Source: Lichina pygmaea (lineage: Eukaryota > Ascomycota > Lichinomycetes > Lichinales > Lichinaceae). From it: 64,000 bases of DNA. Below the pieces are notes generated by a model. The model saw only the letters and a program-made list of their open reading frames with translations, did no database searches and was not told the origin of the DNA. Within the stretch, counting starts at the first letter, position 1. Every line of letters starts with the position of its first letter. Shown here one piece after another: positions 23,336-33,366 of the stretch. The stretch spans positions 1,674,001 through 1,738,000 of the forward strand of contig OY730169.1 in NCBI GenBank assembly GCA_963422465.1, written 5' to 3'. Made by a program: the position numbers and the translations under genes.

Positions 23336-23471
23336 TTCCTTGCCTATTTTGCCAATGCGACAAGAAAGAGAACTGTGACAATGAATTCAAGTTGTCTGAT
23401 CTCAGTTCATGACAAAAGAGGAGCAGGAACAAAAAGGATCTGGGGACAGAACCCTTGGAGAGAGGGGATAG

Positions 23472-23931
23472 TGTTAAGGCCTAGGCCAGAACAGCCCAGG
23501 TAAGCGAGGGAGGAGTGTTAGTTATACAGAATAACATCCGACTGATCCAGTGGACAAGCAAGAGCTAAGCGAGGAGCTTGTCCCGTGGACAAGCAGGAGC
23601 TAAGCGAGGAGCTTGTCTGGTGGACAAGCAGTCCCTAAGCAAGGAGCTTGTCTGGTGGACAAGCAGTCCCTAAGCGAGGAGCTTGTCCACACAAAAGGAT
23701 GATACCCTTTGAGGAGACCCCCCCCCTCAGGGCATCTGTATAAAGACCCCCCAAAGAGCCCGGAGAGATTAGCTCTCCAGGCTGAACACACATGCACACA
23801 TCATACTGAGACAATAGCACAGGAGAGTTACCCCACCTGTCTATTCCTCTACCAAGTCCCTGTCTAGAATCCACTCTGCGAAGCAGCAAGACTGTACTGG
23901 CTTCTGTGTGAACCCGGCCCAGCCTTTAACA
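23472..23931 (+). repeat. Family B 3' LTR (copy B2)
   Basis: The LTR is 460 bp with the same ends as the B1 LTRs. It has four inverted-repeat units (about 23550-23690) and a TATA box near 23739. TTCCA follows at 23932-23936. Confidence 0.9.
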
Positions 23932-24179
23932 TTCCATCTGCACGCACCTTGCCGGGAAGTTCCATCTGCACTGTTGCCTGTTTGCTCTGCTGTTGCCTGA
24001 TCCCCTGCCTATAAGAACTTCTCCTGCTCCCCCAGCTTCTTCTCTTCTTTTCTCTTTTTCTTCCTTCCTTGTCTTTTGTCTTGTACATCAATCCAAGTCT
24101 CAAGTCTCAAGCCAAGTCAGGTCAAGGTTACTGAATCAGTTAGGCTTGAGTTCTGCTCTGCTATTGCCTCATCACAACA
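23932..24179 (+). repeat. Family C LTR tail, second copy
   Basis: This nearly duplicates 13716-13963: CCTATAAGA near 24007, a pyrimidine-rich leader and a TCACAACA end. Its presence after B2 shows that the whole block B 3' end, C LTR tail and minisatellite was copied together. Confidence 0.8.
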
Positions 24180-26335
24180 CCCACCAGCAGCATGCTCACT
24201 GACAGCACACTCACAGACTGCACACCCACCAGCAGTGTGCCCACCAACAGCACACCCACTGGCAGCATGCCCACTGACAGTGTGCCCAGCTGCACACCCA
24301 CCAGCTGCACACCTGACAGCATGCCCACTGACTGCATACCTGACTGTGTGCCTGACAGTGTGCTCACAGACTGCACACCCACTGACTGCACACCCACTGG
24401 CTGTGTGCCCACCAGCTGTGTGCTCACCAGCAGCACACCCACTGACAGCACACCCACTGACAGTGTGCCCACCAGCTGTGTGCCCACCAGCTGTGTGCCC
24501 ACTGACTGCACACTAACCAACAGTGTGCCCACAGACTGCACACCCACCAGCTGTGTGCCTGACAGTGCACCCACCAACAGCATGCTCACAGACTGTGTGC
24601 CCACCAGCAGTGTGCCCACCAACAGCACACCCACTGGCAGTGTGCCCACTGACAGCATGCCTGACTGCATGCCTGACAGCACACTCACAGACTGCACACC
24701 CACTGACTGTGTACCCACCAGCTGCACACTCACCAGCTGCACACCCACTGACTGCGCACCCACCAACAGCACACCCACAGACTGCACACCCACCAGCTGC
24801 GCACTCACAGACAGCATGCCCACTGGCTGCATGCTCACCAGCAGTGTGCCCACCAACAGTGTGCCCAGCTGCACACCCACCAACAGCATGCCTGGCTGCA
24901 CACTCACAGACTGTGCACCCAGCTGCACACCCACTGACTGCACACCTGACTGCATGCTCACTGACTGTGTGCCCAACTGCATGCCCACTGACTGTGTGCT
25001 CACCAGCTGCACACCCACTGACTGCACACCCACCAGCTGTGCACCCACTGACTGCGCACCCACCAACAGCATGCCCACAGACTGCACACACACCAGCTGT
25101 GCACTCACAGACAGTGTGCCCACCAGCTGTGTGCTCACTGGCAGTATACCCACCAACAGTGTGCCTGGCTGTGTGCCCACTGACAGCACACCTGGCTGCA
25201 CACTCACAGACTGCATGCCCAGCTGTGTGCCCACTGACTGCACACCTGACTGTGTGCTCACTGACTGTGTGCCTGACTGCATGCCCACCAACTGTGTGCT
25301 CACTGGCTGCACACCCACTGACTGTGTGCTCACCAGCTGCATGCCCACCAACTGCACACCCACCAGCTGCACACCTGCCAGTGTGCCCACTGACAGTGCA
25401 CCCAGCAGCACACCCACCAACAGTGTGCTCACAGACTGCACACCCACCAGCAGTGTGCTCACAGACAGTATGCCCACTGGCTGCATGCTCACCAGCAGCA
25501 TGCCCACCAACAGCACACCCACTGACAGCATGCTCACCAACTGCGTGCTCACTGACTGTGTGCCTGGCTGCATGCCCACCAGCTCTGCACCCACCAGCTG
25601 TGTGCCCACCAGCAGCGCACCCACTGACAGTGTGCCCACCAGCAGTGTGCTCACAGACAGCATGCCCACCAGCTGTGTGCTCACCAGCAGTGTGCCCACT
25701 GACAGCACACCCACTGACAGCGCACTCACAGACTGCATGCCCACCAGCTGCACACCCAGCTGCGCACCCACCGGCTGTGCACCACCAGCTCCATGCCCAC
25801 CAGCTCCATGCCCACCAGCTGCGCACTCACAGACTGTGTGCCTGACTGTGTGCTCACCAGCTCTGCACCTGACTGCATGCCTGTTAAAGGCCGGGCCGGG
25901 TTCACACAGAAATCAGTACGGTCTGTTGCTTAGCAGGGCGGATTCTAGACAGGGACTCGATAGGTGAATAGACAGGTGGGTAGCTCTCCCTGTACTATTG
26001 TTCGAATACGATGTTCAGCCTGGAGAGCTAATCCCTCTAGACTTTTGGGGCGGTCTTTATACAGATGCCCAAGGGGGGGGGTCTTCCTTGAGGGGTATCG
26101 TCCCTTCGCGTGGTCGAGCTCCTCGCTTAGCTCCTGCTCGTCCTCTGGTCGAGCTCCTCGCTTAGCTCCTGCTCGTCCTCCGGTCGAGCTCCTCGCTTAG
26201 CTCCTGCTCGTCCTCCGGTCGGTCGGACGTTGTTCCGTGTGACTAACACACCTCCCTCGCTTACCTAGGCTGTTCCGGCCTAGGCCTTAACAATGCCCAC
26301 CTGACAGCACACCTGACTGCTGCACAGCTTGCTTG
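24180..26335. repeat. 15-bp minisatellite, array 2, interrupted by a solo LTR
   Basis: This is about 1.7 kb of 15-bp units (24180-25881), resuming briefly at 26293-26335 after the inserted solo LTR. Long frames are open on both strands (536-591 codons) solely because of the unit composition. The first 640 bp equal array 1 almost exactly. Units vary by combination of a few words (CCCACC/CCCACT, AGC/GAC/GGC/AAC, AGC/TGC, ACA/GTG/ATG), giving higher-order variation. No promoter or start context is convincing, so I treat it as non-coding. Confidence 0.85.
25882..26292 (-). mobile_element. Solo LTR of family B
   Basis: This is 411 bp in minus orientation, with TGTTAAAG..CTTAACA ends on plus and a perfect 5-bp duplication ATGCC (25877-25881 and 26293-26297). 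No internal sequence remains, as expected after LTR-LTR recombination. It carries about three CpG-rich units of the inverted-repeat array (26110-26220), where the other B LTRs have TpG/CpA. It is therefore less decayed and probably younger. Confidence 0.9.
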
Positions 26336-26668
26336 AACTGGGGGGGTGTGTCAGCCAGAGGAGTGAGAAGACCAGTCCTCACTTGCTGCTAGAGCCAAGT
26401 TCACATGAGAGAAGAGAACTCTCACTGTATATTGGTGTCAACCAGGGACTTGACAGGGAGTTGATAGCCCGAGGATTTGCAGGGGTTCAGAGATCAGCCT
26501 CCCCCTGAGTGACGGCTAAATTGTTTGTCTGCACGTGACAGTGTGCAGAGTTTTCTCCTTGGTCGTCGCTCCTAGATTCTTAGTTAGAGAGAGATAGAAT
26601 GAACACACTCATTCCCTGGCTGGCCGCCGGTTCACACTTCTTAAGTAATGCGACAGAATCAGATTTAA
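26336..26668. other. Gene-free spacer with a repeat shared with 27400-27490
   Basis: No gene was recognised. About 26340-26450 resembles 27395-27490 in the same orientation (a G-run, then GAGACCAGTCCTC-type sequence, then GCTGCTAGAGC), so the MITE between them is bracketed by a diverged direct repeat of about 100 bp. Confidence 0.4.
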
Positions 26669-27327
26669 CGGACAATTACTCCGATGCCCCCCCTCAATGC
26701 ATGTTTCTATCTACCATGCCCCCCTTCTTTCTTCGGACAATTCCTCAAGTCTACCCCAGTTATGCAAATTCTTCCCCATGTATACCCCCTTGCCCCGGAT
26801 ATACCCCTCTGAGCGCCACCCGCCCGCGCCACTTGCGCCACACCAAGGAGGTTCAAGCTGTGTCTACCTTGGATCTCCCCTGTCATCCCACTACATACTA
26901 AGTATCTAATAAGAATCAAGCAGTACGTACTGACGTACCCTCGTACCTTGCCCGGGAGGTACGTACCCTACATTATGTAATACTCTATGTATGTACTTCC
27001 GTAGGTACTTCCGTACGTATGGGTACATACAAAGGTACATAACATACCACCCCCTCGTCCCTTGGGTAGTCGGTCAGTCACAGGAAGTCGGTGGAGCGCA
27101 GGGTAGTCATCAGCAGGCAGTTGGCAGGTTGAGTACTTGCTGTGCAGTGCAAAGACAGGGCAAGTTGTAGGTACACGGCTTATGGTGGCACAAGTGGCGC
27201 AAGAGTTGCATGGGCTGTGGCGGTCAATGGGGTATACGTGGGGAAGATTTTGCATAACTGGGGTAGACTTGAGGAGTTGTCTGTAGATAGAATCATGTAT
27301 AGAGGGGGGCATCAGAGTAATTGTCCG
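26669..27327. mobile_element. Foldback MITE-like element, copy 1
   Basis: The element has long inverted arms. CGGACAATTACTC at the left (26669) is mirrored at the right end (27327), and similarity continues inward for well over 100 bp (26669-26800 against 27230-27327). The arms also share GCGCCACTTGCGCCAC-type sequence. The centre (26920-27045) is GTAC-rich. No transposase is present. A related element lies at 62694-63285. The target duplication is unclear. Confidence 0.7.
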
Positions 27328-28327
27328 CAGATCTAAAGTGACAGTAGCAAGTGATGATGTATTGATCCTCCAGACTAACTCTGCCCAGGTAGATTATTGT
27401 TGACCTGGGGGGTGGGAGAGACCAGTCCTCGCTCGCTGCTAGAGCTGAGGTCATGTGAGAAGAAGAGAATTTTCATGTATATTAGACTGCTAGATCACGA
27501 CACTCGGAGAATCAAGAGAGTCTTACGCGCTGGGAGCCTCTTCCGTACGACGCCGACGCCGCACGCTGACCAGTCGCCTGGCCGCTCAACAGTCATGAGC
27601 TTGGAATCGTATGCCGCTCGACCTCTTTGATTTGAATTGTATCAGCCTTTGACAATTATGTATGAAGGTGTACGCAGACTTGTGTCGTGCCACTATACGA
27701 TACGTACAGTAAAGGATTACCGTACGGTAGCTGAAGGTCTCGGAAGGTGATTCGAAAGCAGTGATAGATCCAGTTACCCTTCCGTGCCTTTCTACTATAC
27801 CGGTAACTGCTCCGGTTTCCGAGCTACCATCTGGGCTTGAGCTTTGAAAGATCTATTGGCAATTTTGATTGGTCAAGCAGGCACTGTTGCCTTGTTGCAC
27901 CAAAACATCCCGAACGAGAATGGGTTTGCCTTGCTCGCAGCAGATCTAGGGTCGGTTGTGGGGAAGTAGTTGGCCAAGTTGCACCTCTAGTGATGTCCAT
28001 CGGCAACGGTATTTCAATCGGTTGATGGAAGCTATCGGCCAAGAGTTCACCCTGGATTCCATTGCAGCTCAATCTCAAGGACGACTTTCTTGTCGTTCGG
28101 CGCTCAGCCGTTCCTCTCTGATGAACATGTCGCAATCCATCGCAATCCAAGGTGATTAAGACTGCCAACAAGCCAGCAATCCCAAGCACTATCGGTAATC
28201 TTGAATTTCTTGTCGGTCTTGGGTGTTGCTTGCCGGTCTCGTGAGATGCCCAAGTCTTTAAGGACGGAGCAGTGACTCAAAGCCACGTCTCAACCGTATC
28301 GTCAGTTCATCGTCGAGGTTGCCCTGA
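27328..28327. other. Gene-free stretch
   Basis: No recognisable gene. A minus frame at 27824-28189 (121 codons) has no familiar motif, no partner exon and no good start context. The sequence is not strongly repetitive apart from the direct repeat near 27400. Confidence 0.4.
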
Positions 28328-29656
28328 TCAAGAGCAGGGACGACTTCGCAAAAGTGGAAGTCGTCCCTTTCGCGTTGAATACCCTCGGGTTGACTGCGGG
28401 AGAATATCTTGCTCTTTGATCTTATCGAAGATCTTGTGGATTATGACCCCGGTGGCGAAGACATTTTCAGCCGCAATGAAGAGGTTCTGAGCGAGGAGCG
28501 AGCTGCGCGTCAGTGCGGCGATGTCTGACGCTGGAGTAGGATCATAGGCCCTGGAGAAGCGGTCCGTCGCGCTGGCTCGCTCAACGCATTCGACATAAAT
28601 ATCGCGATACGTGCAAGTTCCGACGGAGAATCTTCGAGAGGTATTTTGCCGTTGACTTCGCGTCCATAGAAGTACACGGCCGGGTCCCAATCACGAGTAA
28701 GCCAGTTAGGATAACCCTCGTTGCCAAGAATGCGGGGCACAGATTCTGTCCCATCCCAATCGATCATGGCTTGAAGGGATCCATCGACCTCGGACATCAA
28801 GATGTTTTGAGGGTTGAAGTCTGGATGGCTGAGGACGAAGGTCTGGGAAGGAGATGAGCTTGTCGACGACGTAGAAGCCACTAGCCAATCGAAGAAGAGG
28901 TGTAGGAGCTTGTAAGACCCCCTTGAGAACACGTCATCTGGTGGATCGTGATCGAGACTTCTTCGTAAGTACGAGGCTGCGTCAGCCCATGGACCCCATT
29001 CGCAGATTTTATCTTCGTCTTGACCAATCCTTCTCCTTGCGGGTCCGATTTCGACGATGCTACCGCCATCCTCGCTGAAGACCGGTGAGCCAGCTCGGGA
29101 GAACTGGAATCGGTTGAGTTGGACAATTGCGTTTGCCAAGTCCTGTAGACATCGTCGTCGCCGTGACTCGACTGTCTTGGGACGAGCGCTGGCGTCGAAC
29201 CAGACTTGGTAGACTGGAGCCCCGACCACGTACTCCATCAGGATGAAGGCGCATCGGAGCTCGTTCTCTTCGGGTGATGTCTCGTACGCGTACACCTCGG
29301 GTACGGGCACCGAGGTCTCACGCCGAATCAGCCGCATCGTCAACGCTTCCGTCTCCAGTGTTTGTGCGGCCAGCTTGTTCCAACAGGCTGGATGGGCAGC
29401 GGCAGGCACTTTGAGAATCCATCTGACGTCGTCTTCAAACCGGATCACAAAGAGAATGTGGTACGAACCGGACAAAAAAACGGCCCTCGACAGCACAAGG
29501 GTACCGTGTTGCATCAACATCCGGTGATGCATTCTCGCCGGATTGTAAAGCCCGAACATGGGAGGCATACGTCGGCAGTCGGTCGAGACGGACGTTGGCA
29601 CGTACCGAGGCGAAGATCTCATCCTCATCATCGCTGTCGTGTTGCTGGCTGGACAT
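28328..29656 (-). pseudogene. APH-family (aminoglycoside phosphotransferase-like) kinase, frame-disrupted
   Basis: The likely start is the ATG at 29656 (MSSQQHDSDDEDE..). The middle frame contains the conserved fungal APH pattern: W-I-L-K-V for the ATP lysine, E-A-L-T-M-R-L, V-P-V-P-E-V, the catalytic loop H-P-D-F-N-P-Q-N-I-L, and the metal-binding D-W-D-G. The reading frame changes twice relative to the family: at a seven-base A/T run (29474-29480) and near 28600-28620, where the C-terminal family sequence moves to another frame. Fungal members are usually continuous over about 400 residues. Either this is a pseudogene or the homopolymer was misread; introns do not fit. The substrate of fungal APH-like proteins is generally unknown. 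It sits in the accessory zone beside repeats. Confidence 0.75.
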
Positions 29657-30150
29657 ATTGAAGGAATTTCGTCTGTTGTTGGAGAAGGTACGACTCTGAG
29701 ATGGCCTGCGACGACTCAAACCTCCACGTGGTGCAGGCTGGGAACCTTGAAGTAGCGATAGCAGGCAGTCTCCCAAGCTGCTTGCTACCGCTGCACTGAG
29801 AGCTAACTGAGTCACTGGTCGAGCTGCGGGCGCTTGGAGGTGTCACGCAGGCACCTCGGACACCCCCGTGAAGCAATGTCGGCAGAACAGAGGACTGCGA
29901 CCAAAACCGAGAGATGAAAACCACCTGACAGATGTCTACTGTGTACGCTACGACCTGAAGCCAGTCCTGCAGCTGGTGGATGTGAAGTCTAGACATCTGA
30001 CAGGGCACCTCTGGAGTAGTCGAGAGAAGTTTCCATCGTGCACCCTACTCAGGCGTGTCAGGCAATCAGGCTGTAACAGCCACCAAACAACAACAGCGTT
30101 ACGGTATCAGGAGAGACGTAGCAACCTCAGAGAGGACAGAAGAAAAGCAG
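29657..30150. other. Gene-free stretch upstream of the APH-like gene
   Basis: No recognisable gene. Short frames on both strands carry no known motif. Confidence 0.35.
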
Positions 30151-30390
30151 GGGAACCAGATGGGCACATAAAATTACTACCTGTCCATCTAGCCATGAAG
30201 TTACAAGTGTTGCAAAATTGAGGCTCCTGAAAGCCTGTGCTTGAGTGATAACCATCGCAACTTCTCAGCAACACCACAAAGATCAAGAGAAGTCCGCAAA
30301 TTGAAGAACTGTAGTAGAGAAGGAGAAGAACTAGACAAACCCCTTACCCTTCGATTTAGTCATCGCCTTGTGGAGTTATAGTCATTGCAA
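30151..30390 (+). mobile_element. Remnant related to the right end of the Tc1/mariner-type element at 61 kb
   Basis: It aligns at moderate identity with 62052-62285: an AGATGGGCA..ATTACTA segment, TTCTCAGCAAC, and CTTAC..CGATTTAGTC..GGAGTTATAG in the same order and spacing. No TIR or coding part is visible, so this is a degraded fragment. Confidence 0.5.
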
Positions 30391-30614
30391 TGCATTCTGA
30401 CGAGAAAAGGACTGTTCAGCTGTCCGACACCTCTCCTGACGGAGGGGCCGTCCCGGACGTACTGAAGGGACGGGAGGGGGGGGTATGACCCCCCAATAGC
30501 ACGGCACTGCACGGGTAGCTCTCCGTCATACCGTGTAATCGTCATCCCAAAGTCTCTCCTTGCTCATGTGTTGTTATCATCCACTGTCACATGTGACTGC
30601 TCTTCTCCCACGTC

Positions 30615-30621
30615 TATATAG
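30615..30621 (+). promoter_or_regulatory. TATA box upstream of the P-loop kinase-like gene
   Basis: TATATAG lies 108 bp before the ATG at 30729, with no other ATG closer in a strong context. The spacing suits a fungal core promoter. Confidence 0.45.
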
Positions 30622-30728
30622 TACAGTCTTTGAACCCTAGCTAGATTCCCCTCATCAACAACACAACATCTCAGATTTGATCGTACGTCTCCCGCCGAAG
30701 AACGTTCTTGTCGTCGACCTCGCTCGGC

Positions 30729-31298
30729 ATGCCTCCACCTATCCTTTACATCAACGGCTTTCCCGGGGTGGGCAAATCGACCATAGCCCGGCTGCTGGTG
30801 GATAAGATGATCAAGTACATTCCCAAGCTGACCGGTGACCATCTCTTGGCCAATCCCGATGGCGTCGTCCTACCGCGTTCCCTCCACGACTACCAAGCCC
30901 TCCGACGGGCCATAGAAGGCGCCGTCTGCGACTCGCACTGGCCGCACGAGACGCAGGGTACCGTCTACGTCTTCACCGACTTCCAGACCGACAGCGAGTT
31001 TGGAAGATCCGTGGCCGAGGGGTGCGACTCCATGGCCAGGAGTCGCGGATGCCGACTCGTGCCCATCATCCTCAACTGTTCGAAAGAGGAGAACCTGAGG
31101 CGTCTGCAGTCGGAGGGGCGCAATCGGCCCGGTAAACTGACGAACCCAGAGGCCGTCTCGCACATCCGAGACATCGCAGACGTCTACACTTTCCCAAGCC
31201 ATCCTCTGCGGATGGAATTGGACGTCACGACCCTCAGCGCGGACGATGCTGTGGGTGCGATCTACGACCATACCTTGCAACTTGGCCGTTGGGAGTAG
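30729..31298 (+). CDS. P-loop NTPase / AAA-type small kinase-like protein
   Basis: This is a single-exon protein of 189 residues. It opens with a hydrophobic strand and a Walker A loop, GFPGVGKS at residues 10-17, as in nucleotide and metabolite kinases. A strand ending V-Y-V-F-T-D-F (about residue 77-83) could serve as Walker B. Residues near 120-140 (N-C-S-K-E-E-N-L-R-R-L, then R..G-K-L) resemble the lid of small kinases. I chose the ATG at 30729 because the upstream in-frame codon at 30708 is TTG; a TATA box lies at 30615. It has no operon-like neighbour. Many fungi and bacteria carry such short AAA-domain proteins of unknown substrate, so phosphotransfer is an inference. Confidence 0.8.
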   Translation: MPPPILYINGFPGVGKSTIARLLVDKMIKYIPKLTGDHLLANPDGVVLPRSLHDYQALRRAIEGAVCDSHWPHETQGTVYVFTDFQTDSEFGRSVAEGCDSMARSRGCRLVPIILNCSKEENLRRLQSEGRNRPGKLTNPEAVSHIRDIADVYTFPSHPLRMELDVTTLSADDAVGAIYDHTLQLGRWE

Positions 31299-33366
31299 TA
31301 TTGCCAGGCCAGGATGAGAGAAGATGGGCCACGGAGAGGGGATCGATCACCAAAGCGCAAGAACGATGTGGACGAACGGAGGGTCGGATTGCATTTCTCG
31401 GCCCGTGGGGCCGACAGACTTGACGTACAGTCATCTGCCATCGATCAGCGTGGTCGTAGACGCTCAATATATCTGTTGGCAAACCAGAGCACGACATGCG
31501 TAGTTGTAGGAAACCGGAATCCTGACGTAGCGTGACCCAGGACCTCTACCGCTCGACATCACGACGATGAAGCATCAAGCTCAAAGTGATGGGAACGGCT
31601 GTCAACACTCTCCGCAGCTCCCTGCAGTCAAGTCACGATGAATTCTCGTGCTGGAGTAGAGGATGATCTTGAGTGTAATCACAGACTTGCTGACAAGACA
31701 TCCCTCCTGGGACCACCAAAGAGAAAGTGCGTTGCTGCAAAGCTCGATCGTAGCGTGATGCTTGACCATGTGAATACGATCACGTCGTACGACTGTCTTG
31801 GCCGGCCGAGAAGTGGCTGACTGTCCGGTTCTGGCTGGATCCTGTTCAAAGTTGATGGTGGTACTCGTACTGTCCTTGCACGTACTGTACTGTAAGTACT
31901 CGAACTGTACTCGTAGTCGTGGCCGATTTCTCGGTCGTCACGTTCGCCACGAGGCGCGTCGGAAAAGGATACAGTGGCAGTCACGGCGGTCACGGCAGTC
32001 ACGCGAAGAAGCCAATCGCTGGGGAGTCACGAAAGCACGTGACGACGATCGGGTTGCGGGGCCCGGTGCACTCCCACACCATTGGGAATCGCTTGGCTTT
32101 TAGGCTGGCCACGACAGACGGGCTGTCGACCAGTCAACGGCGCCGTCACCCGCAGGGATCGAACAGGCTCGGCATGTGTTGGCTGAGTTGGCAGTTGCCG
32201 CTGCCGAGATGGATTATGTAATAGCCATGTACCGGTCGACGGAAATTCGCCGAAATGAGGGGGGGGGGCCGTCCGTCCGGCAGATGTGAATGTACATACC
32301 TCTTCCAAAAGTCAGCGATGGGGTGTCGGGTCACCCTGAGGCAGTAGAAGCGAGCAACTGTACATCGCTCCTTTGTTCGACGGCCTTGGAGTTTTTTGAG
32401 GGATCAAAAGTCCCGAGGTGTGATTGCTTGTCTCTCAGATGTCCGACGACGAACTGTCGCACACCGAACGTCCTCACTCTTCGAAATGCCAGGAGGGGAA
32501 TACTCGTACAAGTCTTCAGTCCCGCCCCTGGCCGCTCGACACCTGAGCCGGCGCATCTCGTCTCCAAGCACCGCTCGACTTGACTTCCAGAAAGGGGCGA
32601 CCGGAGATTCAGGTGCCAGCAAGTTGAAGCATACGATACCTCTGTGCATGCTGTATCACATCTGATTGCTGCAACCTCCGATCACCCTTAAACTCTCATG
32701 CAGCTCTTGGCGACCTGAGAAGTCGCAGGTGGTGGTGGAGTGGACGGTGAGCCGGATCGGCCGTTGCGCTTACCGGGGTCGTCCTGGCCCACAACGTCGA
32801 TCTTCGGCGCGCATACTCGCGATTCCAGTGGTGAGGACAGGCACCGGCAAGGTATGGATCCCGACTTGGAACGCCCCGGACGGCCTCGCTGACATTTATC
32901 TTGTGGGAAGTGAGCGTACGTACTCGTACGCGCCCCACGGGAAAGGTGGAATTGCACCAGACCAGCCGTCGGAAGAGACAGGACGGCAGCGAGAAAGGAA
33001 ATCCGGCTCGGCATCGGATCCCTCCTCGGGCCCGCCCCTGTCCCCAAATGATCTTTTTTCTTCCTTCCTTTTGGGCTGTCGACTGATCGCTTGGGCCGCC
33101 GCGACCCAATCCTTATCATCACCGCCGTCGTCGGTCTGGCCAAGGCGAGATTCACGTCCGGTGCCACGAGTTGGCGACCGCGTTACGAAGATCTGGTCGA
33201 GCCTCGACGTCGCATTCGCCGTCCGCGTCCAGACGCTGCCGCGACGCAGAAGCCGACCGTTGAGATCGCGTCGGAGCTTCTGGCGAGGCTGCGCGTGTGC
33301 GTTGGCCCGTTCGTGCGCGGAGCGCCGCTGCGGCCGAACCTCTGAAGGTCCGACGGCCTTTCCGAG
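31299..33366. other. Intergenic region upstream of MSB1
   Basis: No gene was recognised. There are GTAC-rich patches (31855-31915, 32910-32930) and a G-run at 32258-32267. Several long frames at 32.7-33.4 kb are GC-driven shadows without motifs. Part of 33.0-33.36 kb is probably the MSB1 5' leader and promoter. Confidence 0.45.

Larger units (their letters stand above)
21222..23931 (+). mobile_element. Family B Ty3/gypsy chromovirus, 3' half only (copy B2)
   Basis: This is collinear with 11007-13715 of B1: the end of RNase H, integrase (about 21600-22440), chromodomain (about 22730-22870), the antisense ORF (23015-23335) and the 3' LTR (23472-23931). TTCCA follows the LTR, then the C-LTR tail and minisatellite, exactly as after B1. 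The copy therefore came from a segmental duplication that lost everything 5' of RNase H. Differences from B1 are mainly transitions, about 5% in the stretch I compared. It is broken. Confidence 0.88.

Noticed and set aside
24180-25881. CRISPR-like array
   Set aside because: Units are contiguous 15-bp tandem repeats without spacers, in a eukaryotic genome.
24161-25967. Long open frames on both strands across the minisatellite (536 and 591 codons)
   Set aside because: They come from a 15-bp unit without stops. There is no start context, no domain, and the opposite strand is equally open.
27824-28189. 121-codon minus frame as a host gene
   Set aside because: No recognisable family, no neighbouring exon and no start context.
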